In this document: positions 53,901-64,000 of the stretch, in pieces
How the letters are laid out: each line of letters opens with the position of its first letter
Position numbering within the stretch: the first letter of the stretch is position 1
NCBI GenBank assembly: GCA_947172415.1
Contig: OX359190.1
Location: 4,526,001-4,590,000 of the forward strand
Direction: 5' to 3'
DNA: 64,000 bases
Origin: Chondrosia reniformis
Taxonomy: Eukaryota > Porifera > Demospongiae > Chondrillida > Chondrillidae
Notes under the pieces: model-generated
Told to the model about the DNA's origin: nothing
Seen by the model: the letters and a program-made list of their open reading frames with translations, nothing else
The model's database searches: none
Position numbers and translations under genes: made by a program

Positions 53901-54680
53901 GCAGTGCAAGTTACAAATTGAATGAGATTCAAGTGACCCATAGGATAATTAGAATTTTAAACAGTACAAGACTTTAGTCACACTGTTGCAGGCTTTGAAA
54001 TTCTCAACTACTGCATAGAGAGAAGTAGTTGATACAGATCATCCAATTGCAAGGTAGAACACATGGCCTACCAATTGCCTTTTCACACCTTAGTATAGAC
54101 TGAAGATGATGCATCTGCATGACATATATCAACAAAGGTTCCAGTCTTAAAGGGGTCTCAGCTAATAACCACAGCAGATTTGATTTGCCTTGTGAGTGAG
54201 CTAAAAACAGCAATGGTTGGTTGCGTGCATTCGCATAATCAACAGGGTTAGAGACCATTTTGTAACTTGTACACAAGGGACATCATATGGTATACGTATA
54301 TTTGTATGTGTACATTCACAGCATTATTTTAAACACTTAGATATTAATTTTAACATACTAGACTTTTTTGGAAAGAAATTTAGCAGAAAAGTAGGGTTAA
54401 TATAGACAACCACTAATAACTTTCATTTGAGAATTTAGTCTCCTCGAGATTCACATACAACGAGGCAGTGACAGTCTTTAAAGGCTATTTACTTTTTACC
54501 TTCTGGCTCAAATGATAAACACATTTAAAAGCACATTTTTCTAATCAATAATAGGGTGTTATGTAAACATTATTCAATCTCTACCTTCCATACAGTTCTT
54601 ATAACTATGCATGACAAAGGTACAAAAAAGTTTAAATAAATACAGAAAATGATTAACTAAAGTGTAAAGTTTGTAGATAT
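53901..54680. other. No gene recognised
   Basis: AT-rich, no supported feature. Confidence 0.4.
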
Positions 54681-55690
54681 TTAAGATATATGCAGAGAGG
54701 GATTAAGATATTCATTAAGCCAGGACTGGAATTTAGCAGCAGTAAGAAAGTATCTGGCATTGTGTACTGTCTCTCTTAGGCACTCCACAGATTTTTGGAT
54801 GATGTCCTCTTGGTCAAGTAATGCCAGTCTTGTATGCTTTCCTCTTTTGTCACCTGATATATCACCTTTTTCTCTGTAGTATTTGTGCCATCTAGTTACT
54901 GATGGCTTTTCACTGTCTATCGGTTGTGCTTTCAGCTGATTCAACTTTATCCAAGTTATGATGATGCTGAAGATGGTTGTAAAGTAGTACGCCTACTTTC
55001 TTCCTATCTTTAGATGATAATGATTTCACCCAATTTTGTAACTGTAGCCTTCCCTGTTCATAAGAAAAACCTTTATCTTCATGATCACTTTCATCATCAC
55101 TATCCTATATATACATGAAACCATGCATATAAAGTTTTATTTCCTATATTGTTTGTTATGCATAACAGTCTATGATAATTTAACATTTGAAACATGGTGT
55201 TGCGCATTAGCTAAATACCTCAAGATCTTCTTCAGAAGATGATTGGTCATAGATAGCAGGATTAAGATCATTGTCTGACTGAGGTATGTCGGAAAATTGA
55301 CTGGTAGGGCTAGAAAATTCAATGAATAATGCTGGTGTGACTGGAGGAATGACCACTCTCCTCTATAGTTTCTGTGAAATGTAATCAATGAATAATATAT
55401 GCAAACGATTCTATATATGTAATATAATATCATTTTTTACCTTCATCATTTGAAGACTCTGATACAGTAGCTAGTGAAGCAGACCATCGATACCTTTTTT
55501 CCAGCATCCTTCTTGCCTTTTCGGACCTCTTTTTCCTTATACCCAGTCTTGAGGCTGAGGAAGAGGTACTCCTCTGTGTTATGCCTTGATAGACTGTACT
55601 ACAAATGCTTTCCTCAGTCAGTCGTTTCCTGGATAGTTCCTTGCTATCACGATTGCCGACTTGGGCCGATTCTCTGTCGATTTCTGACAT
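54681..55690 (-). pseudogene. Transposase-like gene N-terminal part with introns, unassigned
   Basis: The start at 55690 gives MSEIDRESAQVGNRDSKELS with a basic stretch (RLGIRKKRSEKARRMLEKRY), ending at a GTAAAA donor near 55442. A second segment at about 55360-55220 gives VVIPPVTPALFIEFSSPTSQ and YDQSSSEEDLE/GTATTT. A third at about 55105-54681 gives YEQGRLQLQNWVKSLSSKDR. After a shift it gives EKPSVTRWHKYYREKGDISG, then GKHTRLALLDQEDIIQKSVE and FLTAAKFQSWLNEYLNPSLH. The GKH.R...L..ED block followed by an N-terminal helix domain resembles the region upstream of the WIFDHS-type catalytic part seen at 31.0 kb, so both may be one transposase family. This is inference. The 3' half is missing. 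Confidence 0.5.
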
Positions 55691-55699
55691 GATTTCCTT

Positions 55700-56512
55700 T
55701 AAAAGCTTTTGAGTCTTTAAATCATCTTAGCTATTATAGCTTGACCTTTAAATATAGCATTGTCAACGTAATAAGCGTATACACCTCTAAAAAACTTTAT
55801 ATGTGTAAGTGTTTATTGTTATACGCAGGAACGTTGCGTTGTAACTCAATTTCACCTTATTAATTATGCAAACGTGACTGAATGAAGCCATTTGATTGGC
55901 TGAAACAGGTATCCTCTTTCAATAAAGCCTATCTTCTAAACGATAGCTGCCATTGTAAAACCAAAAAAGGTACGGATTCCCTAGTCTTTCCTCTTTCATT
56001 TGATACCAAATTTGAAAATATACTGAAGAGACTTTCCATAAAGCGCCTTAAAAGAAAATATTACATTTATGGCAAAATGCACTATAGACATTCAATTAAT
56101 TACTATTACATCTAGTGCAACTACTCGCTGAGCATCAGCAGATACACCATGAGTCATGGCATACTGAGCTATAGCTAACATACTTGAAAGATAACTTCAA
56201 GTAACGCTAACTTTCAATCAAATAATTCTGTAACACTTGAGTGTAAATGCTTTATTTCACCCTGTTTTTCAGAAAGATACAAGCTTACATGAGGAAGTTT
56301 CACTGCAAATTAAACTGGAAGTTGCATATATACTTAACCAGTCAATTTTTAGGAAGACATTATATTTGCTTATGTAATTGCAACTGCTTAGGAAAAACTT
56401 ATAGAGAGCTCCTTGGGAATGAGTGTCTTTCCTTTGATAGGTCTTTCCTGGATAGCAGTTGTTAAAATGTTGGTCTTGTCCTTCAGAACCTGCAGTTTTT
56501 CTGAAGTGACTT
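55700..56512. other. No gene recognised
   Basis: Several AT-rich open frames on both strands, none with a domain. Confidence 0.4.
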
Positions 56513-56590
56513 CTGTTGATCAACTACCTTCTCTAGAGAAGACAAAAGCTATTATTGAAATGGTAAGTCAATTTGTCTTCACGCTGCCTG
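56513..56590. repeat. 73-bp direct repeat, copy 1
   Basis: TCTCTAGAGAAGACAAAAGC through GACTATTTTGCTGTT matches 61811-61885 with roughly eight differences. The two copies bracket the non-LTR remnant, including its 4-kb insert. Confidence 0.75.
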
Positions 56591-56699
56591 ACTATTTTGC
56601 TGTTGGATCACGACAGGACAGTTATGAATCTCGCAAATACCTCCATACTGCAAATGATTCACTCATAGTCGTTGTGGTTAGACACCATAAGTGGCTAGA

Positions 56700-57294
56700 G
56701 TGTTGAAAGCCGAGGAGGACTGTCTTAAAACAAGCCAGATAGATACTGGAGTACCATGGAATTGAACTGGAACCGGAGAGGTGGTTCAAGACAGATCATT
56801 CTCAAGAGAGTATAGAAGAATGGAGGAGAGTGGCACATGAGCTCCCGGGAGGCTCAGACTGAAACGTTAAAGAATAACCTAACGTCTCACTAGGGTTCAT
56901 TCTACGGACAAGTCACAAATAGAGAGACTTATGAGTGACTTTCTGGGGGGAGGCTCAGACCTCAAACTGAGGCTCTGATTATCGCAGTCCAAGATGATGT
57001 GTTGTACACTAGGTGGTACCAAAACAGGATTCTTAAGAATTCTAGCCTCCCAATGTGCTGAGAATGTGGCAGGGCTATTGAAACAGTCAAACACATACTA
57101 AATATGTGTGAGGCCAAGGGATTTTCTCTCTACAAAGAGAGGCAATACTGATAGTGTTGTTGAGATTGTTGAAAGAATATGGATTCAAGCAGGAAGAGCC
57201 CTGGTACAAACTAGAAGCAAACTAGTCTATGCGAATAAGTCTGTCAAAATCTTGTTGGATTCTAGTATTCCTACAGATGAAGAAATGACAGAAA
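56700..57294 (+). pseudogene. Non-LTR retrotransposon RT C-terminal region, part 1
   Basis: Traces read QTEALIIAVQDDVLYTRWYQ, NRILKNSSLPMC, ECGRAIETVKHILNMCEA (a Cys/His finger of the C-terminal region) and EEPWYKLEANQ. These blocks follow the RT in the Myb-type non-LTR elements of which 14863-16572 is the N-terminal kind. The reading stops at TDEEMTE (57294), and the same words resume at 61269. Many stops are present. Confidence 0.68.
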
Positions 57295-59364
57295 CAAGTA
57301 GTTCGGGTTAAAAACTGGTGGGGCTGCCACCCCCCGAATGAACTCGAACTACTTGGCTTCCTTCGGTCGCTGTGTCCTTGTTATTACCAATCATGTTATG
57401 CTACTGGTATACTGTATTAAACACGTCTATGATCAATCATCAACTAATTATGAGAATGAAGCATCATTCTGCTGACGCCTGTTCACTTCTAGTTCAATCA
57501 CCTTGAAGAAATCCCTCCAAAGATGTGAAGCCAGTCGCCCCGATGACCGTCCAGGTTTCTGACTGAATATAAACCTACTGTTCACTGGAGATAGCTGGTA
57601 CAAGTCGCCCACTGCTATGACATTCAAGCTACCAAAAATCTCATCATTGCCGTAAATCTCACACAGTCGACTGTGAATTGACTTCAGTAGCTGGTAAGAC
57701 ACCATACTGATTTCATCAATGATGATGGTGTGCACACCATGTCACAGATTCCTCAAGTCATGCAGGGGCTAGGGCCTTCAGCTGTAGTTGATGAGCTGTT
57801 CTGCCATGCTCCACCTGAAGCCGCAATGTTCTATGGATTGTGGGGCCTCCAATGTTGAAGGCTGCAACCCCGGTCAGTGCCATCAACATACAGGCATGCC
57901 TCTCTTGGATCCCTGACCTAGAACGTTCCATATGCTCATTAATAGCCCTAATTACACGTGATTTTCCAGTGCCTGCTCCACCTGTCACAAACAGATGAAA
58001 TGGTTCTGGAGGTTCGTGGTGTATTTTCATTCTGTGTTTGTGCAACTCACGAGTGTAGTGCACAGCAATGTCAAATGGAATACGCTGCTTTGTATTCAAG
58101 CCTGCATTGAGTTGCCTAAATTCCCTATCAGTAAGGGAGTGTCTACTCATTGCTCCAATGTCGTCATCATGGTCATTTAGGAGCATATGTTCTTCATCTA
58201 TTGCACTCAGATTGTCATCATCAAGGCATGCAGGGTCCATGAAATGCTCTGGGTTCGTCAACCCTCCTTTAGCCTCAATAAAGGATTGTGCAGCATCCTC
58301 CCTTTGAGCCTGCTGTGCCATTGGGGCAACGACATCTTGGTAGGCATCGTCTTCCTAGGCTTGTAATTGCACAACAGCCTTCCGCACTTCATCTGCAAAG
58401 GCATGATTGGGAGCATTCAAAACAAGTATTTCTCCTTCTCATGCAATGAAAGCCTCCATTGCAGAAGAGTGACCTTTCAACAGATCCTCGGGTTCCTTCC
58501 TCCAAGGGATGTATAGTAGCAGCAAACTGTAGTAATAGTCATCACCATGACTTTCTACTGACTGTACTGTGATTCGAAGACAGGCTTGCTTCCTTCTTGG
58601 ATGAACAGATCCCATGTCATTCTGCAACTGGTTACGAGCCTGTTCTGGTCCATTTCCAGCTTTCCCAACACCTTGTATATCTACATCATACCACACTGCA
58701 AAGTGAGCCAAGGTCATGCTCGCAAATTCTGGTGTGTCTGGTCTAGAGGCATATCTATCAAAGATACCAAGAGGCAAAAATATCAGAGGAGTTATCCTCC
58801 AATTCAAGTAAGTTCTGGTCTGGCAGTGTTAAGGAATACAACTTTTCTTGAATTTTCCTTCTAAGGCAAGTGACACAATCAATATGCTGCCTCCTGGGGA
58901 CTCAACTCATGATGAGTCAGCATTGTGTTACCAATCTTTGACAGACGCTTTCTTGTTGAAGCCTGAGGAGGCAAGCTTTCCAATGTATCTCGAATAGCTT
59001 TCCTGACTTCTTCACTTTCTGATTTACACATGTAGGAACACACATATGCATCTGTGCCATATACTGGTCCTATCAATTGTATATCCATATCAGCTTTCCA
59101 TACCTTCAGAAGGTGTGTATCGTATGGATTGCAGTTTTCCTCCCCTGCTGATCTCTGCAAGACATAGAACCTGGACTTGTTTCCAGGATCATCATGGCTT
59201 TTGAGCCGTGGATCTTCCGACAGAGGTTGAGGAAAATCAAATCGGCAGTCTGCCACATTTTTCTCCTTCGTGTTGCTTTCCAGCAAGTAGATGTACTGCT
59301 GCACTCTCAACACCAAAGAACGATATTCTTCATCTTTGCAACATATACCCTGTTGCCAAGTCAT
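57295..59364 (-). pseudogene. Helitron helicase remnant (copy 3), internally deleted
   Basis: Read leftward from 59364. Blocks are EYRSLVLRVQQYIYLLESNT, YGTDAYVCSYMCKSESEEVR and TLESLPPQASTRKRLSKIGN, the region between Rep and helicase. Next come FDRYASRPDTPEFASMTLAH and the linker to 58439. Then MDPACLDDDNLSAIDEEHML, VTGGAGTGKSRVIRAINEHM (Walker A) and TIIIDEISMVSYQLLKSIHS lead to VNRRQQNDAS at 57448. The protein is about 90% like copy 2. At 57447 it jumps directly to the Helitron tail that lies at 44082 in copy 2, so about 2.8 kb including the helicase C-terminus and OTU domain was deleted. The tail ends with the palindrome at 57295-57352. Stops mark it as dead. Confidence 0.9.
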
Positions 59365-59389
59365 CCGCCTGTGTATATATTTTGTAACC

Positions 59390-59452
59390 GGGATATAACA
59401 GGATTTAAGAAGCTATATACTGCCATCGGCTTCTTAAATCCTGTTATATCCC
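59390..59452. repeat. Perfect inverted repeat, 24-bp arms
   Basis: GGGATATAACAGGATTTAAG plus AAGC is followed after 15 bases by its exact complement. It lies 26 bases beyond the point where Helitron copy 3 loses coding similarity. Confidence 0.85.
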
Positions 59453-60085
59453 TGCCCAAATATGGTAAAGTAAGACGTTAACTTTGTTAAACTAAAGTCC
59501 TACCTATTCAGACGCACAGTTCAGATTCACTTAAAATATCGCTATTAGGCTAAATTCCTACAGAACAAGTGTCAGGTTAATATATAAATGAAATGTATAA
59601 ACTCACAGTATGTGGGTATGGTCCCCTCCTCCCAAGCCTCCCTCCCTTACGGCCATGCCTGCGGCCACTCCCTCCTTCTGGGGGAGCCTTCCCAATACTG
59701 CACTTATGGCATTTAATTCTAAATCCAAAGTTGTAGAATTGGCAGCTACACAGAGAAAATAATATAAAATTTAAAGTACTTCATTAGAAATATTCCCTTA
59801 CTTGCTGCAGGTCCATCCTCTAGCCCTCTCTTTAGGCTGGGGTAGGGTTTTGGGGTGGGGTTCGGGTGGGGGTTCCGAATTCTGTGAGGATTTGGGTTTC
59901 ATTGGTGGTTCTGAATTTGGTGGGGGTGGGTGTTGGGGTTTCTCTTGGGCTGGTTCATCCTCAAATTCAGTTACTTTCTCTTCCTATATATGAAAGACAT
60001 TTAATTTATTCTACATGCTAAATCTCCTAAAAAAGCATGACACACCTGTATCCTCATCAGACCTACTATACTTATCATGAAGTAT
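59453..60085. other. GC-skewed spacer
   Basis: Contains a G/T-rich run at 59830-59960 (GGGTGGGGGTT, TTTGGTGGGGGTGGG) that could form G-quadruplex structure. On the minus strand a Pro-rich reading of the same region is low complexity. No gene called. Confidence 0.4.
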
Positions 60086-60824
60086 ATCAGAGAGTACGGT
60101 AGTACTCTCTATGTAGGGATGGTACGGGTTGTTTCGTTTTCCCTATACATTGGTATAAGAGCGAAAATCCGAAATAGGCTGAAAATAGCCAAAAAAAGCT
60201 ATGTATAGTTAAAAATACACCAGCCATTCTATAAACTGGCCTTAAAGGCAAGCGACTGTGTTCCGCTAGCAAATGGGCGAACTTTGAAATATCCCATTTT
60301 CGTTTTTTTCTTCTTCATCTTCTTCGCCCGCTGTAACTAACCAGGAAGTAAGTTTTTGGGATACTTCTGAAGCGAAAATACTCCAAATTTTCCGCGCTGT
60401 ATTCTTTTGTAGAAGCGAGAGCGATAACGTTATTATTGAGCATGACGGTTTTCGTGGCCCAAGAGTCAATTAATTCAATAAATTCGCCATTTTAATGATG
60501 TCATATTCAGTCGAAGATTGCGAAACCAAAATGGTCTATTATATAATTCCTAGCTTATGCTCCATAAAAAGTACAGAAACTAGAGAATAATAAAAATTTT
60601 CTACAAAAATAGTAGAAGATGTAGGGAAGGCACAAAAAGCATAGAAACAAGAAAGGGATGTTACACAGTGAAGAATTATTTATGCACGAATCCTACAAGC
60701 AAGGGTGTTGTATGATTCATGCATAAATAATTCTTCACTGTGTAACATCCCTTTCTTGTTTCTATGCTTTTTGTGCCATCCCTACATCTTCTACTATTTT
60801 TGTAGAAAATTTTTATTATTCTCT
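60086..60824. repeat. Foldback element, copy B
   Basis: Homologous to 3988-4900 but without the hairpin insert. The 3' half is a near-perfect inverted repeat with arms at about 60582-60693 and 60714-60824 (AGAGAATAATAAAAATTTTC outward, complement inward) around a short loop. The pairing is more intact than in copy A. Confidence 0.88.
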
Positions 60825-61268
60825 TATATATATACAGTGCAAGTTACAATATACTAAGGTAATCTAAATAACTAAATAATGTAATTAAATAATATATATA
60901 TATGTACATTTTAAAATTGGAGGAATTTTGAATATACATAGGACTGAAGAAAAAGATCGAAGTGCATGAAGGAAGTAGCAAAAAGACCTCAACTCATATA
61001 TAACTTTTGTGACTACAGTTATTATTATTATTATACAAGAAATTCACAAAAGTCAGTGACATGAACTTTATAGCCTGCCAAGACTTACCATTGCGTAGTC
61101 CATCTTTCGACTGTTGCTTTAAACGTTGTTATTGTAACACATTGAGAAAGCAAACAGCTGCGAAGTAATTTCCCTTGGCGATCGACTGTGCACATGGCTG
61201 TGTTGAAGGATAAATTCGTTTCCACCGATAACTTTTGTACCTAGGCCTTTGTAAAGGCCTTATTTTAA
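60825..61268. other. AT-rich spacer, no gene recognised
   Basis: Shares GCAAGTTACAATATACTAAG with 53300. Ends with AGGCCTTTGTAAAGGCCT, a small palindrome, just before the 26-bp duplication. Confidence 0.5.
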
Positions 61269-61640
61269 TCCTACAGATGAAGAAATGACAGAAAAAAGGC
61301 CAGACTTAGTGGTTGAGGATCGGCTATGTAAGTCCATCTTCATTATTGAGATGTCAGTTCCTACTGACAACAATCTTAATGGAAGATGGCAAGAGAAGTT
61401 CCAGAAGTACCAGAAACAGGCGGCTGAGATGAGGAAACAATTTAGGGGCTACCGAATTATGGTAGTCCAAGTGATAATTGCTTTGGGGGCTGTGGATATG
61501 TTCCCAAAAGACCTGAGGAGCATGCCAAAGCTGTCAAATGGTGTAGTAGTAGTGATGATAGGCTGTAAGGATATTATGGAGGCATCTATCTTTTGAGGGA
61601 TTGGTGCCTGGACAATAAGTAGCCCTGTCACAGTCCTTGC
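61269..61640 (+). pseudogene. Non-LTR retrotransposon C-terminal region, part 2
   Basis: The open frame gives TEKRPDLVVEDRLCKSIFII, EMSVPTDNNLNGRWQEKFQK and YQKQAAEMRKQFRGYRIMVV, then QVIIALGAVDMFPKDLRSMP. This is the conserved end of RT proteins in the Myb-type non-LTR group, with the DV.VP.D and K..KY..L patterns. The frame stops at 61594, and about 200 bases of likely 3' UTR follow. It is the direct continuation of 56700-57294 across the 4-kb insert. Confidence 0.75.
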
Positions 61641-61810
61641 CTGTCAATCTCTGAAAAGTAGTGGTGGATTGGTGTATGGAGGTACACCCTCCTATTATGA
61701 TGGTCAACTTTGACCCAATGTGCACCCGTCAGCTGCTGCCGGAAGGAGGCAAAGCCGGTGCTTCTGGCTAAAAACCCAAAGAAGGGAAAATATGACTGAC
61801 TGAGGGTTGT

Positions 61811-61885
61811 CTCTAGAGAGGACAAAAGCTGTCGTTGAAACGGTAAGTCCATTTGTCTTCACACTGCCTGACTATTTTCCTGTTC
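61811..61885. repeat. 73-bp direct repeat, copy 2
   Basis: Pairs with 56513-56590. It follows directly on the non-LTR 3' region, so it could be the right target-site duplication of that element, unusually long. Confidence 0.65.
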
Positions 61886-62577
61886 ATGTTGGTTTGGAGG
61901 AACTGTAGAACGACTTAACACTGATTGCCTACCAACTATGGGTCTTGTAGTCGACCTAGAAGTCGAATATAATCCATTTAAGCTACGACAAGAACTATAG
62001 CTCATGTTTGCCTGTGTCAGTGAAGACGTCGTTGTCTGAGCAGCTGTCTCCCAATTATGACTAAGTTGATAACGTCGTAGTGAAATCTCACTAAAATATA
62101 GGTGATATCGTCGATTGAGAATTCAATACGGACAGCAACAGCTGCATGAACGATTCCTTTAATTGATAACCTTAATCATTAACCTGTGATTCGTTCATTT
62201 CACTATTTGAAGTTGAAGAATACAATAGCCTATCAACTAGTTGATTGCTCATGATTCACAAACGTGAGTGACTATCAACACGGCAGTGAAGCAAATGCCT
62301 TTGGAAGAATGATAACGATGACTTCGATCGATTGTATACAGCTTCAGCTGCAACTGTCTTAATTCCAAAGATGTCCCGTCAAGCGATGCGAGTTGTGGGA
62401 ACTCCGCTGAAGGAGCTTTCAAAGAAATCGTGTTCCCTTCGGACATTTGTCTGCTTAACTGCACAAGCTAAAGCAACAAAAAAGTCATATGACATCACCA
62501 CATGATGACATCACACTTTTGGTATACATATGGCCAACCACATTACCATGTCGTGATGACGTCATCAACTACACTGA
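61886..62577. other. No gene recognised
   Basis: No domain or repeat partner seen in either strand. Confidence 0.4.
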
Positions 62578-63130
62578 TACCTTATGGCTGTTCCTGAGGG
62601 ATAGGCTGCGTTATAGCGATCGTCACATAACAATCGCTAATTAGTAAAGAATGTTCGTTTTTTAATCGTTAGAGTGAATGCGTTATTTAGTGTTATCGGT
62701 TAAAAAACGGAAGAAATCAATATGTTAACCAAGCGTTACCAGGTATTCAATCTCAAACACGTGGTGTGTGATCAATTGAAGCCTCGCCAGCCAGCGAAGA
62801 AGAAGCCTCGCCAGCCAGCCAAGAAGAAGCCTCGCCAGCCAGCGAAGAAGAAGCCTTGCCAGCCAGCAAAGAAGAAGCCTCGCCAGCCAGCGAAGAAGAA
62901 GAAGCCTCGCCAGCCAGCAAAGAAGAAGCCTCGCTAGCCAGCGAAGAAGAAGAAGCCTCGCCAGCCAGCGAAGAAGAAGCCTCGCTAGCCAGCGAAGAAG
63001 AAGAAGCCTCGCCAGCCAGCGAAGAAGAAGCCTCGCCAGCGAGGAAGAAGAAACCTCGCCAGACAGCGAAGTCTCACAAGTGAATAATTTAGCCCTTCAA
63101 TCGGTGAGTTCCCCCTTACTTTGACACGCT
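62578..63130 (+). repeat. Interspersed repeat copy 2 with 24/27-bp minisatellite
   Basis: Matches 2158-2194 plus 3565-3900 and is uninterrupted at the piggyBac target (GGCTGCGTTATAGCG). From 62781 to about 63073, units of GCCTCGCCAGCCAGCGAAGA plus AGAA, some with an extra GAA, are repeated about 12 times. In one frame they read KPRQPAKK, basic and histone-tail-like, but that frame stops at 62935. The other frame (ASPASEEE) runs on. The array is followed by ATCGGTGAGTTC, a donor-like site shared with copy 1. Confidence 0.82.
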
Positions 63131-63259
63131 GTTGTTTAAGAGCTTCATAGTTTTAATTCATACCGTTTGTTTATATTTCTTCTAGTAAATGCCTGTAGGC
63201 CAATGTATATTCTGTTTATTCTGTTCCTTCATATTGTTTATGTGTATACATTCCTTCTA

Positions 63260-63655
63260 TTAAAGGCATTCTTGCCAATTTTTATGCTGTTGTTTTAAAG
63301 TGCCTTCCATGTTAGGCCACTTCAAATTGATCTTCTGTTTCTCGGGCCCAACCAACCCTATATTAAAACCTACCGACCCTATTCTTAAACATAAGTCGCC
63401 CGAGAAACATAAGATAACAAAACATAAGAAATAGGTAGGGTGGTTAAAAATATCCCTAAACCACTGAATCTTTTGTGAATGATTAAGTTCAATTAGATAT
63501 TTTGGGTTTGGGACTTCTAGTGTGGTTGACTGGTCACTAATTACTGTACCTGATGATAGGTTGCTAGTGCCCATTATTGTGTCCGGATTGGTGATATCCT
63601 TAGGTGTAGTAGTGTCCATGTCATCTGAATTTAGAGTAGCTACATCTTTTGGTTT
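63260..63655 (-). other. Unrecognised open frame
   Basis: Read leftward, the frame is open from the Tigger end and includes SSYITFREKSGKPKDVATLN, MDTTTPKDITNPDTIMGTSN and VPNPKYLIELNHSQKIQWFR. It then passes through a small inverted repeat (GTTTCTCGGGC/GCCCGAGAAAC at about 63343 and 63399). The first half has coding-like composition; the second looks like non-coding DNA read through. No domain recognised. Confidence 0.35.
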
Positions 63656-63698
63656 CCCAGACTTCTCTCTAAATGTGATGTATGATGAACATATACAG

Positions 63699-64000
63699 TA
63701 GAAACTCGGTTATCCGAACCTCAATTAACCGGCTGCTCAGATTATCCGGACTCGAAGGTCGCATAATCTTATTAACGCCCATCGTTTTTTTGCGAAGTAA
63801 TGGCTAGTTCGAGTGGCTCTGCGAGGAAAAGGAAGCGCTTAGTTCTTCCCCTAGAGAGCAAGATAGCTATAGGGTAAAGCGGGGAAAAACGGAACACAAT
63901 TCACGATTGCAATTTTGACACCGCACCGCAAACAAGTCATGATACCCAGGAGTTTGAATTTCTGTACAATACTAGAGGTATTATTACTCTATCTACTTAC
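63699..64000 (+). mobile_element. Tigger/pogo-type element, 5' end, running off the window
   Basis: CAGTAGAAACTCGGTTATCC follows a TA at 63697-63698, a typical Tigger terminal repeat with TA target. At 63800 an ATG opens MASSSGSARKRKRLVLPLES, which matches the basic start of CENP-B-like helix-turn-helix domains in Tigger/jerky transposases (KRKR..L.LE.K). The frame stops at IAIG after 26 codons, so this copy is broken at once or interrupted by another sequence. The rest lies outside. Confidence 0.72.

Larger units (their letters stand above)
57295..61268. mobile_element. 4-kb inserted unit flanked by a 26-bp exact duplication
   Basis: The 26 bases starting TCCTACAGATGAAGAAATGA at 57269-57294 are repeated exactly at 61269-61294. 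They split a non-LTR coding region that reads through as TDEEMTE-KRPDLVVED when the unit is removed. The unit holds, from left, the Helitron palindrome, Helitron copy 3 (minus), a spacer, foldback copy B and AT-rich DNA. Helitrons normally make no target duplication, so either another mechanism inserted the whole unit or it was copied into a staggered break. Confidence 0.7.

Noticed and set aside
59830-59960. Pro/Gly-rich protein from the G/T-rich stretch
   Set aside because: Simple-sequence composition with frames open on several phases; more likely non-coding.
1-64000. tRNA, rRNA and prokaryotic regulatory elements
   Set aside because: No cloverleaf with A/B boxes or rRNA core was recognised by eye, and the introns and TE types exclude a prokaryote. 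A tRNAscan or Rfam run would be needed to exclude small RNAs.

Overview
This is a eukaryotic, animal-type genomic window made almost entirely of transposable elements (TEs). The gene remnants carry GT-AG introns of about 33-180 bp, and there are no operons or bacterial ribosome sites. TE diversity is very high: Gypsy, non-LTR elements with Myb-like or APE domains, a Penelope-like element, hAT, piggyBac, P, Tc1/mariner, Tigger, Harbinger, ISL2EU and OTU-bearing Helitrons. HECT, HIRAN, P2X7-C, THAP and BEN fragments lie among them. The mix suits an early-branching metazoan. A demosponge is my best guess, but nothing here proves it.

Layout. 0-5 kb: Gypsy pol fragment, a piggyBac remnant with TTAA ends inside an older repeat, and a foldback element holding a hairpin element. 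5-7 kb: intron-containing HECT-ligase pseudogene. 7.7-12.4 kb (-): reverse-transcriptase gene with an N-terminal CXC-like domain, split by an apparently intact hAT transposon (8784-11892) that has two introns. 13-18 kb: Helitron Rep remnant split by a CCGG-flanked MITE, a Myb-type non-LTR fragment and an unrecognised multi-exon gene. 19-22.4 kb: CR1/L2-like endonuclease, ISL2EU N-terminus, Harbinger Myb gene and Tc1. 22.5-25.6 kb: a second hAT without introns. 25.7-31.4 kb: BEN gene and Harbinger (-), and an ISL2EU transposase split by a two-gene element and by a hairpin element. 31.4-38.5 kb: P-element exons, HIRAN, C48-like and P2X7-C fragments, Harbinger Myb and Tigger. 39-44.2 kb: Helitron with a 2A-like motif, a 23-residue repeat array, helicase and OTU domain. 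44.5-48.6 kb (-): piggyBac broken by a Penelope-like element and hairpin elements. 48.8-56 kb: THAP fragment, inverted duplication, Tc1 and a transposase N-terminus. 56.5-61.8 kb: non-LTR 3' part split by a 4-kb unit that holds a third Helitron. 62-64 kb: a repeat with a lysine/proline-coding minisatellite, then a Tigger 5' end running off the window.

The genes do not form a pathway. The window is a stratigraphy of nested insertions, and several can be proved internally: removing the insert restores the host reading frame or matches a second, uninterrupted copy in the window. The only element that looks close to functional is the hAT at 8784-11892. The least familiar systems are the convergent two-gene element at 28099-29506, the hairpin-ended elements that share a palindrome with the Helitron 3' tails, and the 2A/repeat leader of the Helitron at 39 kb.
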